The notes: generated by a model from the letters alone, not told the origin. 39,011 bases of DNA from an uncultured Myxococcales bacterium (GCA_937868485.1 CALMML010000017.1:1-39011); one strand, 5' to 3'; numbered from the stretch's first letter, positions 16,969 to 26,226 are shown. Made by a program: numbers and translations.

Positions 16969-17736
16969 TCAAAATTGAGGATTTAAGACGGTATCATTCG
17001 GCTGAAAGGGCTCGGGCGTTGCGGGAAGTGGCTCTTTCTTGGCAGCGGTCACACCCACGGCGGTTCCAACGGCTCCTGCGACGACAACGCCACCGATGAT
17101 CGTCCAAAACCACCATTTTTTGTAAATCGGCGTCGCGAGCGTCTGCGACTCAGCGGGGGCGGGCGGCGTCAGGTTGAGCGGCTGCGGACTCGTCGGAGCC
17201 TGCGGCGGCTGCATCGTCAGCCCAGGCGTTCCCGTCGGATTTTGCTGATTTCCCGTCGGATTTTGCTGATTTCCCGTCGGATTTTGCGCCACCAAATCCG
17301 GCTGCGCGGGCGTGTTTTCCAGCAGCGCTTGCGCTTGCTCGATGTACTTGTTTACCCGTCGCTCCGTCTCTGGGTCGATGTTCGGATCGGCTTTTTTGTA
17401 GCGCTCGTAGTAGCCAATCGCTTCTTTGGGACGACCCAGGCGCTGCACCGTGCGTCCGATGTTCAGGAGCAGCCACGGCATCTGTCGTCGCGCATACGCA
17501 CCTTGAAAGCCGCTCAGCGCCTCTTCGTAGCGACCTTCGTCATACAGCGCCAGCGCCTTTTGGTACGCGGTGCGACAGACGGTATCGCGTAGGCAGCCAT
17601 CGTCCTTTTTCTTCGGAGCCGGGCTCTGCGCATTGGCACCGGGATCTCCGTCAGCTGACGCAACCTGAGGCGCGCCTGCAACCAACACAACACCGAGAGC
17701 CAGCTGTCTAGTCCACGATGCGAGGTTGTTCATCAT
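16969..17736 (-). CDS. TPR protein with signal peptide and C-terminal membrane segment (kinase partner 1)
   Basis: A 255-residue protein. The signal peptide (LALGVVLVAGAPQVASA) is followed by two or three TPR-like helices (AYQKALALYDEGRYEEALSGF and NIGRTVQRLGRPKEAIGYYERY). A Gln/Pro/Thr-rich spacer with three QNPTG repeats comes next, then a membrane segment (WWFWTIIGGVVVAGAVGTAVGV) and a short tail. The TPR part should lie in the periplasm. Its start lies inside the 3' end of the kinase gene (29-nt overlap; a second ATG gives 26 nt). The two are thus translationally coupled, and the protein may be a partner or input module of that kinase (inferred). Confidence 0.85.
   Translation of the reverse strand: MMNNLASWTRQLALGVVLVAGAPQVASADGDPGANAQSPAPKKKDDGCLRDTVCRTAYQKALALYDEGRYEEALSGFQGAYARRQMPWLLLNIGRTVQRLGRPKEAIGYYERYKKADPNIDPETERRVNKYIEQAQALLENTPAQPDLVAQNPTGNQQNPTGNQQNPTGTPGLTMQPPQAPTSPQPLNLTPPAPAESQTLATPIYKKWWFWTIIGGVVVAGAVGTAVGVTAAKKEPLPATPEPFQPNDTVLNPQF
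17231..17287. repeat. 21-bp tandem repeat, two full copies plus partial
   Basis: Units beginning CCCGTCGG start at 17231, 17252 and 17273, a period of 21 bp that keeps frame and encodes QNPTGNQ repeats in the linker of the TPR protein. The copies are identical at the DNA level, so the expansion is recent or slippage-prone. Confidence 0.9.
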
Positions 17737-19231
17737 TGCCCTTGCTTGGCGTCGAAGTGGTTTTGCCGATTCCGGGCCGTGGCTTCAGAATCGGACGAAC
17801 GACCGGGGCTTTGTCGAGCGTCTCTTTGCGTGTCTCGTTGTCCGCGAGGCTGAGCTTGATCACCTTGTCGGCAAATCCTGGCAGCTTCAGCTTGACCTCG
17901 CAGGATCCGTCCGACGCGCTCTGGTCCAGCTCCATCGGTGTTCCGCCCAGGATCTGTCCGTCGGAAACTCGGACGATCTGCGCGCCCGGCGGTGTCGTCT
18001 GCACCGACCAGTGAATCTGCTTGGGCTTGGCTGCCACAGGCTGCGGCGGTGCTGGGCTCGCCATATCGACGGGAATCGTCTTGACTGGCTGAACCGTCAC
18101 CACCGGCTTCGGCTGCGGACGCAGCAGCAAGATCGCCAGCACCCCGAGCAGCGCCGTGCCACCACCGAGTAGCCCGAGCAGCAGCATCTTCGGCGAGCGA
18201 CCATTTTGCGCTTGTCCTGCCGACAGTCCCAGCGTCGAAGAAGCCGAGGTTCCTGCCGTCGGGGTCTGGTGCGGATTCGTTCCCGGCGGTGTCAGCGACG
18301 GAGGCAGCAGCGCCGCCATCGAGATCGCCGGCAGCATCGACGTCGGATGTCGCTGTCCCAGCTCTTCCAGACGAGCCATCACCTGCTTCATGTTCGGGCG
18401 CTCTTCGCGCTTCTTCGACAAGAGCAGATGAACAAGCTGCGCAATCTCCTCGGGAACGTGCGGTGCCAGCGTCTTGAGCGGCTGCGGCGGCTCATAGATG
18501 TGCATCGCCAGCACTTCACCCGAGCCACCGACGAACGGCGGACGACCCGCGAGCATCTCGTACAGCATCACACCGAGCGAGTACACGTCGGCTTTGTCGT
18601 CGATCTGCACGCCGCCTTTGCACTGCTCGGGCGCCATGTAGCGTGGTGTACCCATCACCACGTCCGTCGACGTCTTCGGCTGAGCCTGTCCCGGCGCTGC
18701 ATCGTCGGCCTGCGCCACCTTGGCAATGCCAAAGTCGAGCAGCTTCACCCGCTCGCGACCCGGAACCTCCGAGTCATGATCGGGCACCAGCATGATGTTG
18801 TCCGGCTTGAGGTCGCGGTGATAGACGCTCTTTTCGTGGGCGGCTGACAGTGCGGAGGCAATCTGCCGAGCCAGGCGCATCACCTCGGGCAGCGGCGGCA
18901 TCCCTTTGGACTTCTGTCGCTGACTCAGCGTCTCGCCCTTCAGATACTCCATGACGAGATACGCTGTCCCGTCGGGAAGCTGCCCGTAGTCCGAGATTTG
19001 GACGACGCCAGCGTGATCGATCAGGTTGACCGCACGCGCCTCATTAAAGAAGCGAGCGCAGATGCTTGGGTCTTGCGCGTACTTGGGATGAAGGATCTTG
19101 ATGGCGACCCGACGTCCGATGGGGTCTTGAACGGCTTCATACACCGCTCCCATTCCACCTTCGCCCAGCTTGCGAACGACCTGATATGGACCGATACGAT
19201 CGAGAGACACTTTGCGGCTCTTACTTGTCAC
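17708..19231 (-). CDS. Transmembrane Ser/Thr protein kinase with PEGA-like C-terminus
   Basis: PknB-type Hanks kinase of 507 residues. The catalytic domain (about 14-292) has the glycine loop GEGGMG, VAIK (Lys45), HRDLKPDN (138-145), DFG (166-168) and APE (200-202), so it should be active. A Ser/Pro/Thr linker leads to one membrane segment near 350-370 (LLLGLLGGGTALLGVLAILLL). The extracytoplasmic tail holds a PEGA-like domain (SVQTTPPGAQIVRVSDGQIL, GGTPMEL, then KLKLPGFADKV). The GTG at 19231 is the longest start; GTG at 19210 would give MSLDRIGPYQVV, closer to usual kinase starts. The gene overlaps the TPR gene downstream by 29 nt. Confidence 0.93.
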   Translation of the reverse strand: MTSKSRKVSLDRIGPYQVVRKLGEGGMGAVYEAVQDPIGRRVAIKILHPKYAQDPSICARFFNEARAVNLIDHAGVVQISDYGQLPDGTAYLVMEYLKGETLSQRQKSKGMPPLPEVMRLARQIASALSAAHEKSVYHRDLKPDNIMLVPDHDSEVPGRERVKLLDFGIAKVAQADDAAPGQAQPKTSTDVVMGTPRYMAPEQCKGGVQIDDKADVYSLGVMLYEMLAGRPPFVGGSGEVLAMHIYEPPQPLKTLAPHVPEEIAQLVHLLLSKKREERPNMKQVMARLEELGQRHPTSMLPAISMAALLPPSLTPPGTNPHQTPTAGTSASSTLGLSAGQAQNGRSPKMLLLGLLGGGTALLGVLAILLLRPQPKPVVTVQPVKTIPVDMASPAPPQPVAAKPKQIHWSVQTTPPGAQIVRVSDGQILGGTPMELDQSASDGSCEVKLKLPGFADKVIKLSLADNETRKETLDKAPVVRPILKPRPGIGKTTSTPSKGNDEQPRIVD

Positions 19232-19404
19232 TATACCGAGTTGGCTCGTCTTTGTCGCTCATCTTGTGTTTTCCAGATTACTTAAACAAAGTTATGAAAA
19301 AGCGGGCTTGATGGATGGTGATGCGTCGTCTCGGCGCATTCGCGCACGCGGGGCTCGATGACGGCTGCTGTGGGCGGCCCGGGAAGCTGGTAGGCTACGC
19401 AGCG

Positions 19405-20076
19405 ATGAGTCAGCAGACAGGCAACAGCGCACTTCGTCTTGGGCTCCGACCTGTAGTCGGCAAGGCGTGGCTGTGGGCGCTTGCGGGCAGTGCGCTGCTT
19501 TGTGCGTCTCAGCTGTGGGCCGGACCCGAGCTTCGCAGTCGAGAGTGGGCGCTCGATGGCTTCAAGCCGCCGCCGCGCTGGGAAGTGACGCCGCGCGATC
19601 GGCCCAGCTATCCGCAGCTGATTGCGTGGGCCAGTCGCGGTGATGGCCAAGAGCGCGCCGTGATAAGTCTCGTCGGAAAGCGTGTCGCACCGGGGACGAC
19701 CGTGCGGGATCTTTTGCCCGAAGCCAGCGCCATCAAGAGCCTGCCGCGACTGGAAAACCTGCGGGTGCAGATTCTCTCGACGGTCGGCTGGGCGCCAGGC
19801 TGGACGGGGAACCTGCGGTTGCAAGTGGATGCGATCCAAGCAGCCAGTGGCAAAGAGCGCGCGCAGGTCATTCGCCAACATCTCTTTGTAAATGGATCGA
19901 TCGCGTACACCATGACGCTGATGGCTCCTCTCGATCAGGCGACGGCACGGCTGCGCGATCTGGATGACACCGCGTCGGGCTTGACTCCGCTCGATAGTTC
20001 TCCGTCGGCGATAAGTGACACGATCTCGCCGCCAGCGACGCCACCGGACGCTGGTACAGCCCGCCCTGATCGCTAG
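19405..20076 (+). CDS. Secreted protein of unknown function
   Basis: A 223-residue protein, not recognised. The ATG at 19405 is chosen over 19315 because it puts a signal peptide near the start (KAWLWALAGSALLCASQLWAG). The mature part has alternating strands and short helices: WALDGFKPPPRWEVTP, RAVISLVGKRVAPG, VDAIQAASGKERAQVIRQHLF. It ends GSIAYTMTLMAPLDQA, somewhat like small periplasmic proteins of the DcrB/PsbP kind, but I cannot confirm that. A Pro/Ser-rich tail follows. It diverges from the kinase and precedes the TPR-TonB-Exb cluster by 182 bp. Confidence 0.75.
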   Translation: MSQQTGNSALRLGLRPVVGKAWLWALAGSALLCASQLWAGPELRSREWALDGFKPPPRWEVTPRDRPSYPQLIAWASRGDGQERAVISLVGKRVAPGTTVRDLLPEASAIKSLPRLENLRVQILSTVGWAPGWTGNLRLQVDAIQAASGKERAQVIRQHLFVNGSIAYTMTLMAPLDQATARLRDLDDTASGLTPLDSSPSAISDTISPPATPPDAGTARPDR

Positions 20077-20083
20077 CGATCGG
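20066..20083 (+). terminator. Palindrome spanning the stop codon, possible terminator
   Basis: GATCGCTAGCGATC (20068-20081) is a perfect 14-bp palindrome containing the TAG stop of the gene before it. With flanking C-G and T-G pairs it can fold as a 7-bp stem around CTAG, followed by a T/G-rich stretch. Termination is a reasonable but unproven role. Confidence 0.4.
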
Positions 20084-20258
20084 TTGGTTGGTCCCACACT
20101 GCGGGCAGACGGATGTCGAGCGTGTCCTCAGACGGAGATCCACCCGATCGCGGTGCGCTTTCTGACGGCGTCCTTATACAAGCACGGCCAGAAAAAGACA
20201 GATGAGCGCACGAAACCCTTGCGATGGGTCGGCCCACATTGGTAGCGTCTCGCGCATC

Positions 20259-21520
20259 ATGAGCACGTCCCGCACCCTCTTTTCGCTCGCCTTGGTCGCG
20301 CTTGTGGCTGGCTCCACTGGCTGCGACACGCTGCGTGCTCGTGCGCGCGCACAAAAAGGCGTCGAAAAGTACCGAGACGGGGATATTGCAGAGGCCGCTC
20401 GGCTCTTTCGTGAAGCAGCCGAGATCGACCCGACGGTCCCTCCGATCATCATCAACCGTGGCTTTACCCATCTGGCGCTGTATCAGCTCAATCCGCGAAG
20501 CAAGGAAGGTCAGGAAGCGGCCAACCTCGCGGTGCAGTCGTTCCGTCAGTACATGGATATGCCCAAGCTCAAGCCGGAGCAGCGTCAGCGCGCACGCGAC
20601 TACCTGCTTCAGACCTTCGTGGACGCGAAGAAGTACGACGAGGCTGTCGACTACTTCAAGCCGCAGGTCGAGCGCGAACATCCAGACATCGAAGCGCTGA
20701 CGATCCTTGGCAACATCGCCAAGAGCATCGGCAAGCTGGATGCCTGCCGAGGCTGGCTTGAGCGACGCGTGAAAGCCAACCCGAAGGATCCAGACGGCTA
20801 CGTCTCGCTGGCGATCATGACCTGGGACGAGCTGTGTGCCGATTCGCAGTGTCGGACCGCGCTAGAGCTGCGGAAAAATCAGCTCCAGATGCCGTACGCG
20901 GATCGGATCAGCAAGGCGAACCACGCGCTGGATCTGATCGAGACAGCTCGTCAGCTGTCACCGCAGGCTCCGACGCCGGTGATCTACGGAAACCTGCTGC
21001 TGCGAGAGCGCTCGTACGCGCAGCCAAGCGACGATCTGAAGCGTCAGGACTTGGAAGACGCGGGCAAGCTGCTGCAGCTCGCGTTGGCGATGCAGAAGGC
21101 CGCGACGCAAGCAAGCGCAGGAAAGCCTGCTGATGCAGCTCCCGCCGACGGAAAACCAGCGGAAGCAGCGAAGCCAGGTGACGCCGCCAAGCCCGCGGAA
21201 GCAGCGAAGCCAGGTGACGCCGCCAAGCCTGCGGAAGCAGCCAAGCCTGCAGCACCAGCCAAGCCTGCGGAAGTCGCAAAGCCAGCAGAGCCGCCAAAGC
21301 CACCGGAGCTTACCAAGCCGCCGGTTCCGCCGAAGCCGACTCCGCCGCCAGCGCCTCCCGCTGTGCCTGCTGCACCGAAGAAAAAGAAAAAGGCCGCAGA
21401 GCCTGAGTCTGATCTTCCGCCTCCGGCTGATGCGCCGTTTGCTGGCGGAGCCGCTGAAAAGAAGGAAACGCCTCCTCCCGCAAAAGAGGAAGCCAGTCCG
21501 GCAGCGACGGAGAAGCAGTG

Positions 21521-21521
<1 letters not shown>
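20259..21521 (+). CDS. TPR lipoprotein with long Lys/Pro/Ala tail
   Basis: A 420-residue protein. Signal peptide and lipobox GSTGC (about residues 17-21) make it a lipoprotein. About 260 residues of TPR-like helices follow (KGVEKYRDGDIAEAARLFRE, KKYDEAVDYFKPQVE, LGNIAKSIGKLDACRGWLE, NHALDLIETARQLSP). The last 120 residues are low complexity, with AEAAKPGDAAKP repeats and a Pro/Lys/Glu-rich end. Such tails can span the periplasm or cell wall. The ATG at 20259 is chosen because it starts the signal peptide; the frame opens at 20202. The stop overlaps the TonB-like start (TGATG), so it is the first gene of a motor operon and likely the outer-membrane-side partner. Confidence 0.88.
21159..21243. 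repeat. 36-bp tandem repeat in the lipoprotein tail
   Basis: Near-identical units beginning GCGGAAGCAG start at 21159, 21195 and 21231, period 36 bp, encoding the 12-residue unit AEAAKPGDAAKP. The third unit diverges after about 12 bp. In-frame slippage could change tail length. Confidence 0.88.
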
Positions 21522-22237
<716 letters not shown>

Positions 22238-22266
22238 GCAGACTCGATCGACGCGTAGACAAAAGA

Positions 22267-22337
22267 GCTGCATCGGCGACAGGTGGTGCTCGTAAGAGGG
22301 TGACGCGAGTCACCAAGCCGATGGCAGCAGGTTTTTT
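22267..22337 (+). terminator. Branched hairpin plus T6 between tonB and exbB (attenuator or structured leader)
   Basis: An 11-bp helix with one bulged G pairs 22267-22277 (GCTGCATCGGC) with 22317-22328 (GCCGATGGCAGC). Inside it are two hairpins capped by GNRA tetraloops: CTC-GTAA-GAG (22289-22298) and GGTGAC-GCGA-GTCACC (22299-22314), giving a three-way junction. T6 follows at 22332-22337, three bases after the helix. In an otherwise overlapping operon this could set the TonB to ExbB ratio by attenuation, protect a processed mRNA end, or be a leader with a ligand. I could not match it to a known riboswitch. Confidence 0.6.
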
Positions 22338-22364
22338 CGGTTACCCGGGGAAACGAGGAACAAC

Positions 22365-23072
22365 ATGGAACAAGGAATTAGTTTTAGCCCGAAGGCGATA
22401 TGGGACTCGACGTCCGTCGCCGGTAAGTCCGTCATCATCGTGCTGGCCATCATGGGCATCTACATGCTGGCCGTGAGCATCGAGCGCTGGATTACCTTCT
22501 CTCGTGCCAAGCAGCGGTCTCTGCAGTTCGTGTTCGCGCTGCAGAAGAAGCTGGCGGATCGTGACATCAAGGGCGCTCTCAGCCTCGCCCAGGTGAAGCC
22601 GCAAGGTCCGATTGCCATCGTGATCGAAGCCGCGCTGCAAGAGTACATCGATGGTCTGCAAGCACTGAAGTCGATTGGTCCAGACGAAATTGGTGACTTT
22701 GATCTGCTGGATGCTGTCAACCGCGCCATCGATCGTGTCAAAGAGCGTGAAATTGCTGACCTCAAGAAGGGCCTCGGCGGTCTCGCGACCATCGCTTCTG
22801 CTGCTCCGTTCGTCGGTCTGCTTGGAACCGTCGTCGGTATCATCACCGTGTTTGCAACCATGTCGACGAAGGGCGCTGGCGGTATCGCGGCTGTGGCCGG
22901 TGGTATCGGTGAAGCACTCGTGACCACTGCGTTCGGTCTGCTCGTCGCAATTCCTGCGGTTATGGTGTTCAACTTCTTCACGAACGCCATTGACGAGTTC
23001 GTCGTGGACATGAACGAGACGAGCAGCGAGCTGGTTGCGTTCATCCTGCGCGAAGGCCGACGGGCCGCGTAG
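22365..23072 (+). CDS. exbB: MotA/TolQ/ExbB-family proton channel subunit
   Basis: Inner-membrane stator subunit that conducts protons with ExbD and drives TonB or a Tol/Agl-type machine. It has 235 residues with the usual three membrane segments: about 19-41 (GKSVIIVLAIMGIYMLAVSI), 141-163 (the conserved APFVGLLGTVVGIITVF), and 182-205 (GEALVTTAFGLLVAIPAVMV). The cytoplasmic loop between segments 1 and 2 contains the AIDRVKEREIADLKKGL helix. A ribosome site (ACGAGGA) precedes the ATG. The name exbB is by family and by neighbouring TonB; TolQ or AglR would be equally compatible by sequence alone. Confidence 0.93.
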   Translation: MEQGISFSPKAIWDSTSVAGKSVIIVLAIMGIYMLAVSIERWITFSRAKQRSLQFVFALQKKLADRDIKGALSLAQVKPQGPIAIVIEAALQEYIDGLQALKSIGPDEIGDFDLLDAVNRAIDRVKEREIADLKKGLGGLATIASAAPFVGLLGTVVGIITVFATMSTKGAGGIAAVAGGIGEALVTTAFGLLVAIPAVMVFNFFTNAIDEFVVDMNETSSELVAFILREGRRAA

Positions 23073-23126
23073 TTGCAGTAACCGTGCGGTCTTTTTGACC
23101 GTCGGCTCATGGACGAAGGACCAAAG

Positions 23127-23651
23127 ATGTCCGACTTGGATGAACTGCTCAAAAATCCTCCTCGGTTGCCTCCTCGGAAGCACCGACGTCATGCGCGCCA
23201 TTCGATCAAGAACGCGGGGATCCGTTCAGAGATCAACGTCACGCCGCTCGTCGACGTCGTGCTGGTGCTCCTTATCATCTTCATGGTCGTGACGCCGATG
23301 ATCACGCGCGGTATGCCTGTCGAGCAGCCGGTGACTCGCCACCACGATAAGAAGAACGACTCCGGCGAGCAGATCGTCGTTTCGGTTACCTGCGAAGGCG
23401 GCAAGATGGGCGCAATCCACTGGGAATGCGCGCAGTCGCGGATGTTTGTCGGCTCGGACCTTGCGACGGACGAAACGCTGGGTGAGCTGGTGCAGAAGGA
23501 AATGCGCAAAGGCTCCGGTGGCCGTGAAGTCCACATCAAGGGTGATCGGCGTGCGTCGTATGGCGCGGTTCGTCACGCGATGGAGCTGGTCAATGCTGTC
23601 GGTGTGCCGCAGGTTCACCTTGGCTCCGAAGAGTACAAGGAGGCCAACTAG
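23127..23651 (+). CDS. exbD: ExbD/TolR-family motor subunit 1
   Basis: Single-pass partner of ExbB. It has 174 residues with a basic N-terminus (RKHRRHARHSIKN), then INVTPLVDVVLVLLIIFMVV with the proton-carrying Asp at residue 43. A periplasmic domain follows, longer than usual, with an insert holding two cysteines (VTCEGG and HWECAQS). It ends with the conserved IKGDRRASYGAVRHAMELV. The ATG at 23127 is chosen because AAGGA precedes it at good spacing; an in-frame ATG lies at 23109. A second exbD follows after 2 bp. Confidence 0.92.
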   Translation: MSDLDELLKNPPRLPPRKHRRHARHSIKNAGIRSEINVTPLVDVVLVLLIIFMVVTPMITRGMPVEQPVTRHHDKKNDSGEQIVVSVTCEGGKMGAIHWECAQSRMFVGSDLATDETLGELVQKEMRKGSGGREVHIKGDRRASYGAVRHAMELVNAVGVPQVHLGSEEYKEAN

Positions 23652-23653
23652 CC

Positions 23654-24064
23654 ATGGCATTCTCAGCAGGTGGCAATAAAGGCCCACGCTCAGACATCAA
23701 CGTCACGCCGCTTATCGACGTCGTGCTCGTGCTTCTTATCGTGTTCATGGTGATGGTGCCGAAGCTGCTGAACCAGACGCAGATCGACGTACCGCCCAAA
23801 GCGCCGCCGACCAGCATGAATGAACCGCCGCCTTCGTCGGATCAGCTGGTTGCGACGGTGGCTGAAGACGGTCGCGTCGCCATCAACGGTGAAGCAATTC
23901 CCATCGATGGTCTGGCGGACAAGGTTCGGTCGCTGCTTCAGAACCGCTCGAAGAAGATCATCTTCTTCAACCCCGACGATGCTGCGCCGTATGGCGATGT
24001 CGTCAAGGCCATGGATATCTGCCGAGGCGCTGGTGTGAAGACGCTCGGCATCATGACCAAGTGA
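23654..24064 (+). CDS. exbD: ExbD/TolR-family motor subunit 2
   Basis: A second ExbD/TolR protein, 136 residues, shorter than its neighbour. It carries DINVTPLIDVVLVLLIVFMVMVP with the key Asp at residue 22 and a compact periplasmic domain ending MDICRGAGVKTLGIMTK. AGGAGG-like bases in the end of the first exbD serve as ribosome site. ExbB with two different ExbD proteins is the arrangement seen in myxobacterial motor sets such as AglR-AglQ-AglS. The two Asp-bearing subunits may form a heterodimer in the channel. Confidence 0.93.
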   Translation: MAFSAGGNKGPRSDINVTPLIDVVLVLLIVFMVMVPKLLNQTQIDVPPKAPPTSMNEPPPSSDQLVATVAEDGRVAINGEAIPIDGLADKVRSLLQNRSKKIIFFNPDDAAPYGDVVKAMDICRGAGVKTLGIMTK

Positions 24065-24123
24065 TCACGACCGCTTCCTGCCTGTCCCGCCTCGTTTCCT
24101 CTTCCTATCCAACTTGAGCTGAC

Positions 24124-24151
24124 GCTGCACGATGATCTGCATCGTCGCAGC
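24124..24151. terminator. Strong hairpin between convergent exbD2 and aat
   Basis: GCTGC plus ACGATG (24124-24134) pairs with CATCGT and GCAGC (24140-24151) across an ATCTG loop, 11 bp with one bulged C. It touches the aat stop codon (24151-24153) and lies 60 bp after exbD2, well placed to terminate both. No T-tract follows on either strand. Confidence 0.55.
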
Positions 24152-24864
24152 TATTCGTCTGCGATCAGCGGATCAAGCTGCCACTTTCCCTGCTTGGTGG
24201 GCTTTTGCACCGAGCGGGCCAGCGTCGTCATGTAGTCACTGCGCGGAATCAGCGAAAAGCCCAGGCGCGACAGGTGAGGATTCATCACTTGCCCGTCGAC
24301 CAGATCGAAGTTCCAGGTCGTAAGCTGCTGACACAGCCGCGCCATTGCGACCTTGCTGGCATCGTCGACCGTGGCAAACATCGACTCGCCAAAGAACATG
24401 CCGCCGATGGACACGCCGTACAGTCCGCCAACCAGCTCGCCGTCTAACAAGGTCTCGACGGAGTGCGCAAAGCCTGCCTCGTGCAGCGCGCAGTAGGCTT
24501 CGATCATGTCGGACAAGATCCACGTTCCCGATTCGTGACGACGGGGAATCTTGGCGCAGGCGGCGATCACCTGGGGAAACGCGGTGTCCATCCGAACCTC
24601 GAACGGACCGCGCACGACGACCTTGCGCAGGCTGCGACCGACATGAAGCGCTGACGGAGCCACGACGGCACGCTCTGCCGGAGCAAACCACAGCAGCGGC
24701 ATTCCTTCACTCGGCCACGGAAAGATTCCCGACGCGTAGGCGAGCAGCAGCCGCTCTAACGACAGGTCTCCACCGACGGCAAGTAGACCATCGCGGGTTG
24801 CCAGACCAACCGGCGGGAAGACAAGCTCCTGCGGGAGCCAGATGGGAGTCCGTACGCGTGCCAA
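24151..24864 (-). CDS. aat: Leucyl/phenylalanyl-tRNA-protein transferase
   Basis: Adds Leu or Phe from charged tRNA to proteins with N-terminal Arg or Lys, marking them for ClpAP in the bacterial N-end rule. It has 237 residues, close to the family norm. Signatures are FPPVGLATRDGLLAVGGDLS, LLLAYASGIFPWPSEG, LLWFAPAERAV, the HSVETLLDGELVGGLYGV core, GGMFFGESMF, DDASKVAMARL and DGQVMNPHLSRLG. The strand is opposite to the exb genes and a hairpin separates them. No clpA or clpS is in the window. Confidence 0.96.
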   Translation of the reverse strand: MARVRTPIWLPQELVFPPVGLATRDGLLAVGGDLSLERLLLAYASGIFPWPSEGMPLLWFAPAERAVVAPSALHVGRSLRKVVVRGPFEVRMDTAFPQVIAACAKIPRRHESGTWILSDMIEAYCALHEAGFAHSVETLLDGELVGGLYGVSIGGMFFGESMFATVDDASKVAMARLCQQLTTWNFDLVDGQVMNPHLSRLGFSLIPRSDYMTTLARSVQKPTKQGKWQLDPLIADE

Positions 24865-24987
24865 GCTGCAAAATGGTGCCTCTGCGCTGTCAGCTTGGCA
24901 ATGGTGATGTCGGTTGAGGTGGAAAGGACGGAAGAAACGAAGGCGGAAGCGGGCGAGGGCGGGTGACGTACGGTACGTCGCTACCGA

Positions 24988-26010
24988 CTATTCGTCGGGC
25001 AGGTTGTCCTTGGCGATCTTGCGGATCTTCGTCGACGCATTGACCGAGTCAACCCACGCTTTGTCAAACTGCTCCAGATCGTCTTTCTTCGACTCTTTGC
25101 TCATCTTGCGCAGGCAGCTTCCCCACGCTTGGCTCAGACGATCGTAGTCCGCGCTGAACTTGTTGAACGTGGCGCGGAACGTCGGAGGCGTCTTGGTGGG
25201 GACTTCGCCCGTCGCTTCGCCGATGCAGGTATCGCGCAGCTTGGCCAAGAACTCCGGGTCGGTCTTCCAGCCCTTGGTCTTGTTTTCGGTGCACTTGCTG
25301 GCGAGGAACTCGAGCAGCTCCTGACCGTCCTTCATCTTGTCGATGTTCGGCACCGCGCAGTGGATGAACTTGTCGTACTGCCACGCAGCGGGATCGGCCT
25401 TGTTTGGGTTGTCGGTGGTGCTCCAGGTATCGCCCGCCGACACGATCTTGTTTTCGCGCTGCTTGGTTTCGACGCGCTTGCCTGCGCCTTCCGCCCAGGT
25501 GTTGAGCGTGTTGGCCAGACCCGCGAGCGCCTTGCCGTACTCATCGAGCGCTTGCTCATAGGCAACCGGCGCGGGCGGCGAAAAGTCACGAATCTTGCGC
25601 GACGCATCGAGCGCTTTTTTCACGCACTCGTTGGCAACTTTTTCGGGGAAGTTCTTCGGGTCCGCGTACAGCGCAGCTTCGAGCTGACCGTTGAGCTGCT
25701 CGGGCTGATTGAAGCGACGACCATCGCCTTCCTTGCCGAACAGACAGCGCCAGAACGCGTTCACGGTGTTCTTTTCGTAGTCCTGAAGCTGCTCCAGGAA
25801 TGCGACGTGAACTTTGCGCTCCTCTCGCTTTTTGTGGCTGCGGAATGCCAAAAAGCCGATCACGGCCACCGCCGCAATTCCGATGGCGATGTACGCGGGC
25901 CATGGCAGACCCTTCTTTTTCAGCTCAGCACCTGGGTCGTAGCCAAACGCGCTACCGACCCCAGGCAAGTTCGCAAGATCGTCCTGCTTGTCACCGTCCA
26001 GTTGGCTCAT
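24988..26010 (-). CDS. Single-pass membrane protein of unknown function
   Basis: A 340-residue protein, not recognised. A short cytoplasmic N-terminus (SQLDGDKQDDLANLPGVGSA) precedes one membrane anchor at about 38-57 (YIAIGIAAVAVIGFLAF) and a KKREERK stop-transfer stretch. The rest is a helical, Lys/Asp-rich extracytoplasmic domain with scattered Cys (WRCLFG, NECVKKA, IHCAVP, SKCTEN, DTCIGE, SCLRKM), six in all, so three disulfides are possible. Repeated phrases around 'K-x-R-x-F/I' suggest an internal duplication, not proven. Start at ATG 26010 or 26019; a GAGGA stretch lies close upstream of the former. It stands alone between aat and a divergent lipoprotein gene. Confidence 0.78.
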   Translation of the reverse strand: MSQLDGDKQDDLANLPGVGSAFGYDPGAELKKKGLPWPAYIAIGIAAVAVIGFLAFRSHKKREERKVHVAFLEQLQDYEKNTVNAFWRCLFGKEGDGRRFNQPEQLNGQLEAALYADPKNFPEKVANECVKKALDASRKIRDFSPPAPVAYEQALDEYGKALAGLANTLNTWAEGAGKRVETKQRENKIVSAGDTWSTTDNPNKADPAAWQYDKFIHCAVPNIDKMKDGQELLEFLASKCTENKTKGWKTDPEFLAKLRDTCIGEATGEVPTKTPPTFRATFNKFSADYDRLSQAWGSCLRKMSKESKKDDLEQFDKAWVDSVNASTKIRKIAKDNLPDE

Positions 26011-26226
26011 GGTCCTCATCTTTGATCGGTGCGCTTCCCCTTGTGAAGCCTGTTTTCGGCGTTCTCATGGTTCGTCGCTGGCGCAGTGGTTCGGAAAGCT
26101 TCCTATCTTCGCGACTTGCTTGACGATCGCGGCCTGCTTCGCGTTTGATGGTTCGACAATCCGTGGCAGACAAACCGACTACTTGACAGCGGAACACTGC
26201 CACTCCATCCGTGCAAAGGAATCGTC

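Noticed and set aside
17231-17287. CRISPR-like array
   Set aside because: The 21-bp units are directly adjacent without spacers and encode a linker repeat in frame.
20068-20081. HIP1-like highly iterated palindrome
   Set aside because: GATCGCTAGCGATC is a single copy at a stop codon and is better explained as a terminator stem.
22267-22337. Cyclic di-GMP (GEMM) riboswitch
   Set aside because: Phrases such as GACGCGAG and AAGCC recall GEMM RNAs, but the conserved order of the aptamer and its tetraloop receptor are not there; kept only as an unassigned structure.
25129-26025. Plus-strand ORF of 298 codons opposite the membrane protein at 24988-26010
   Set aside because: The minus-strand product has a clean membrane anchor and stop-transfer signal, while this frame looks like a mirror-image shadow.
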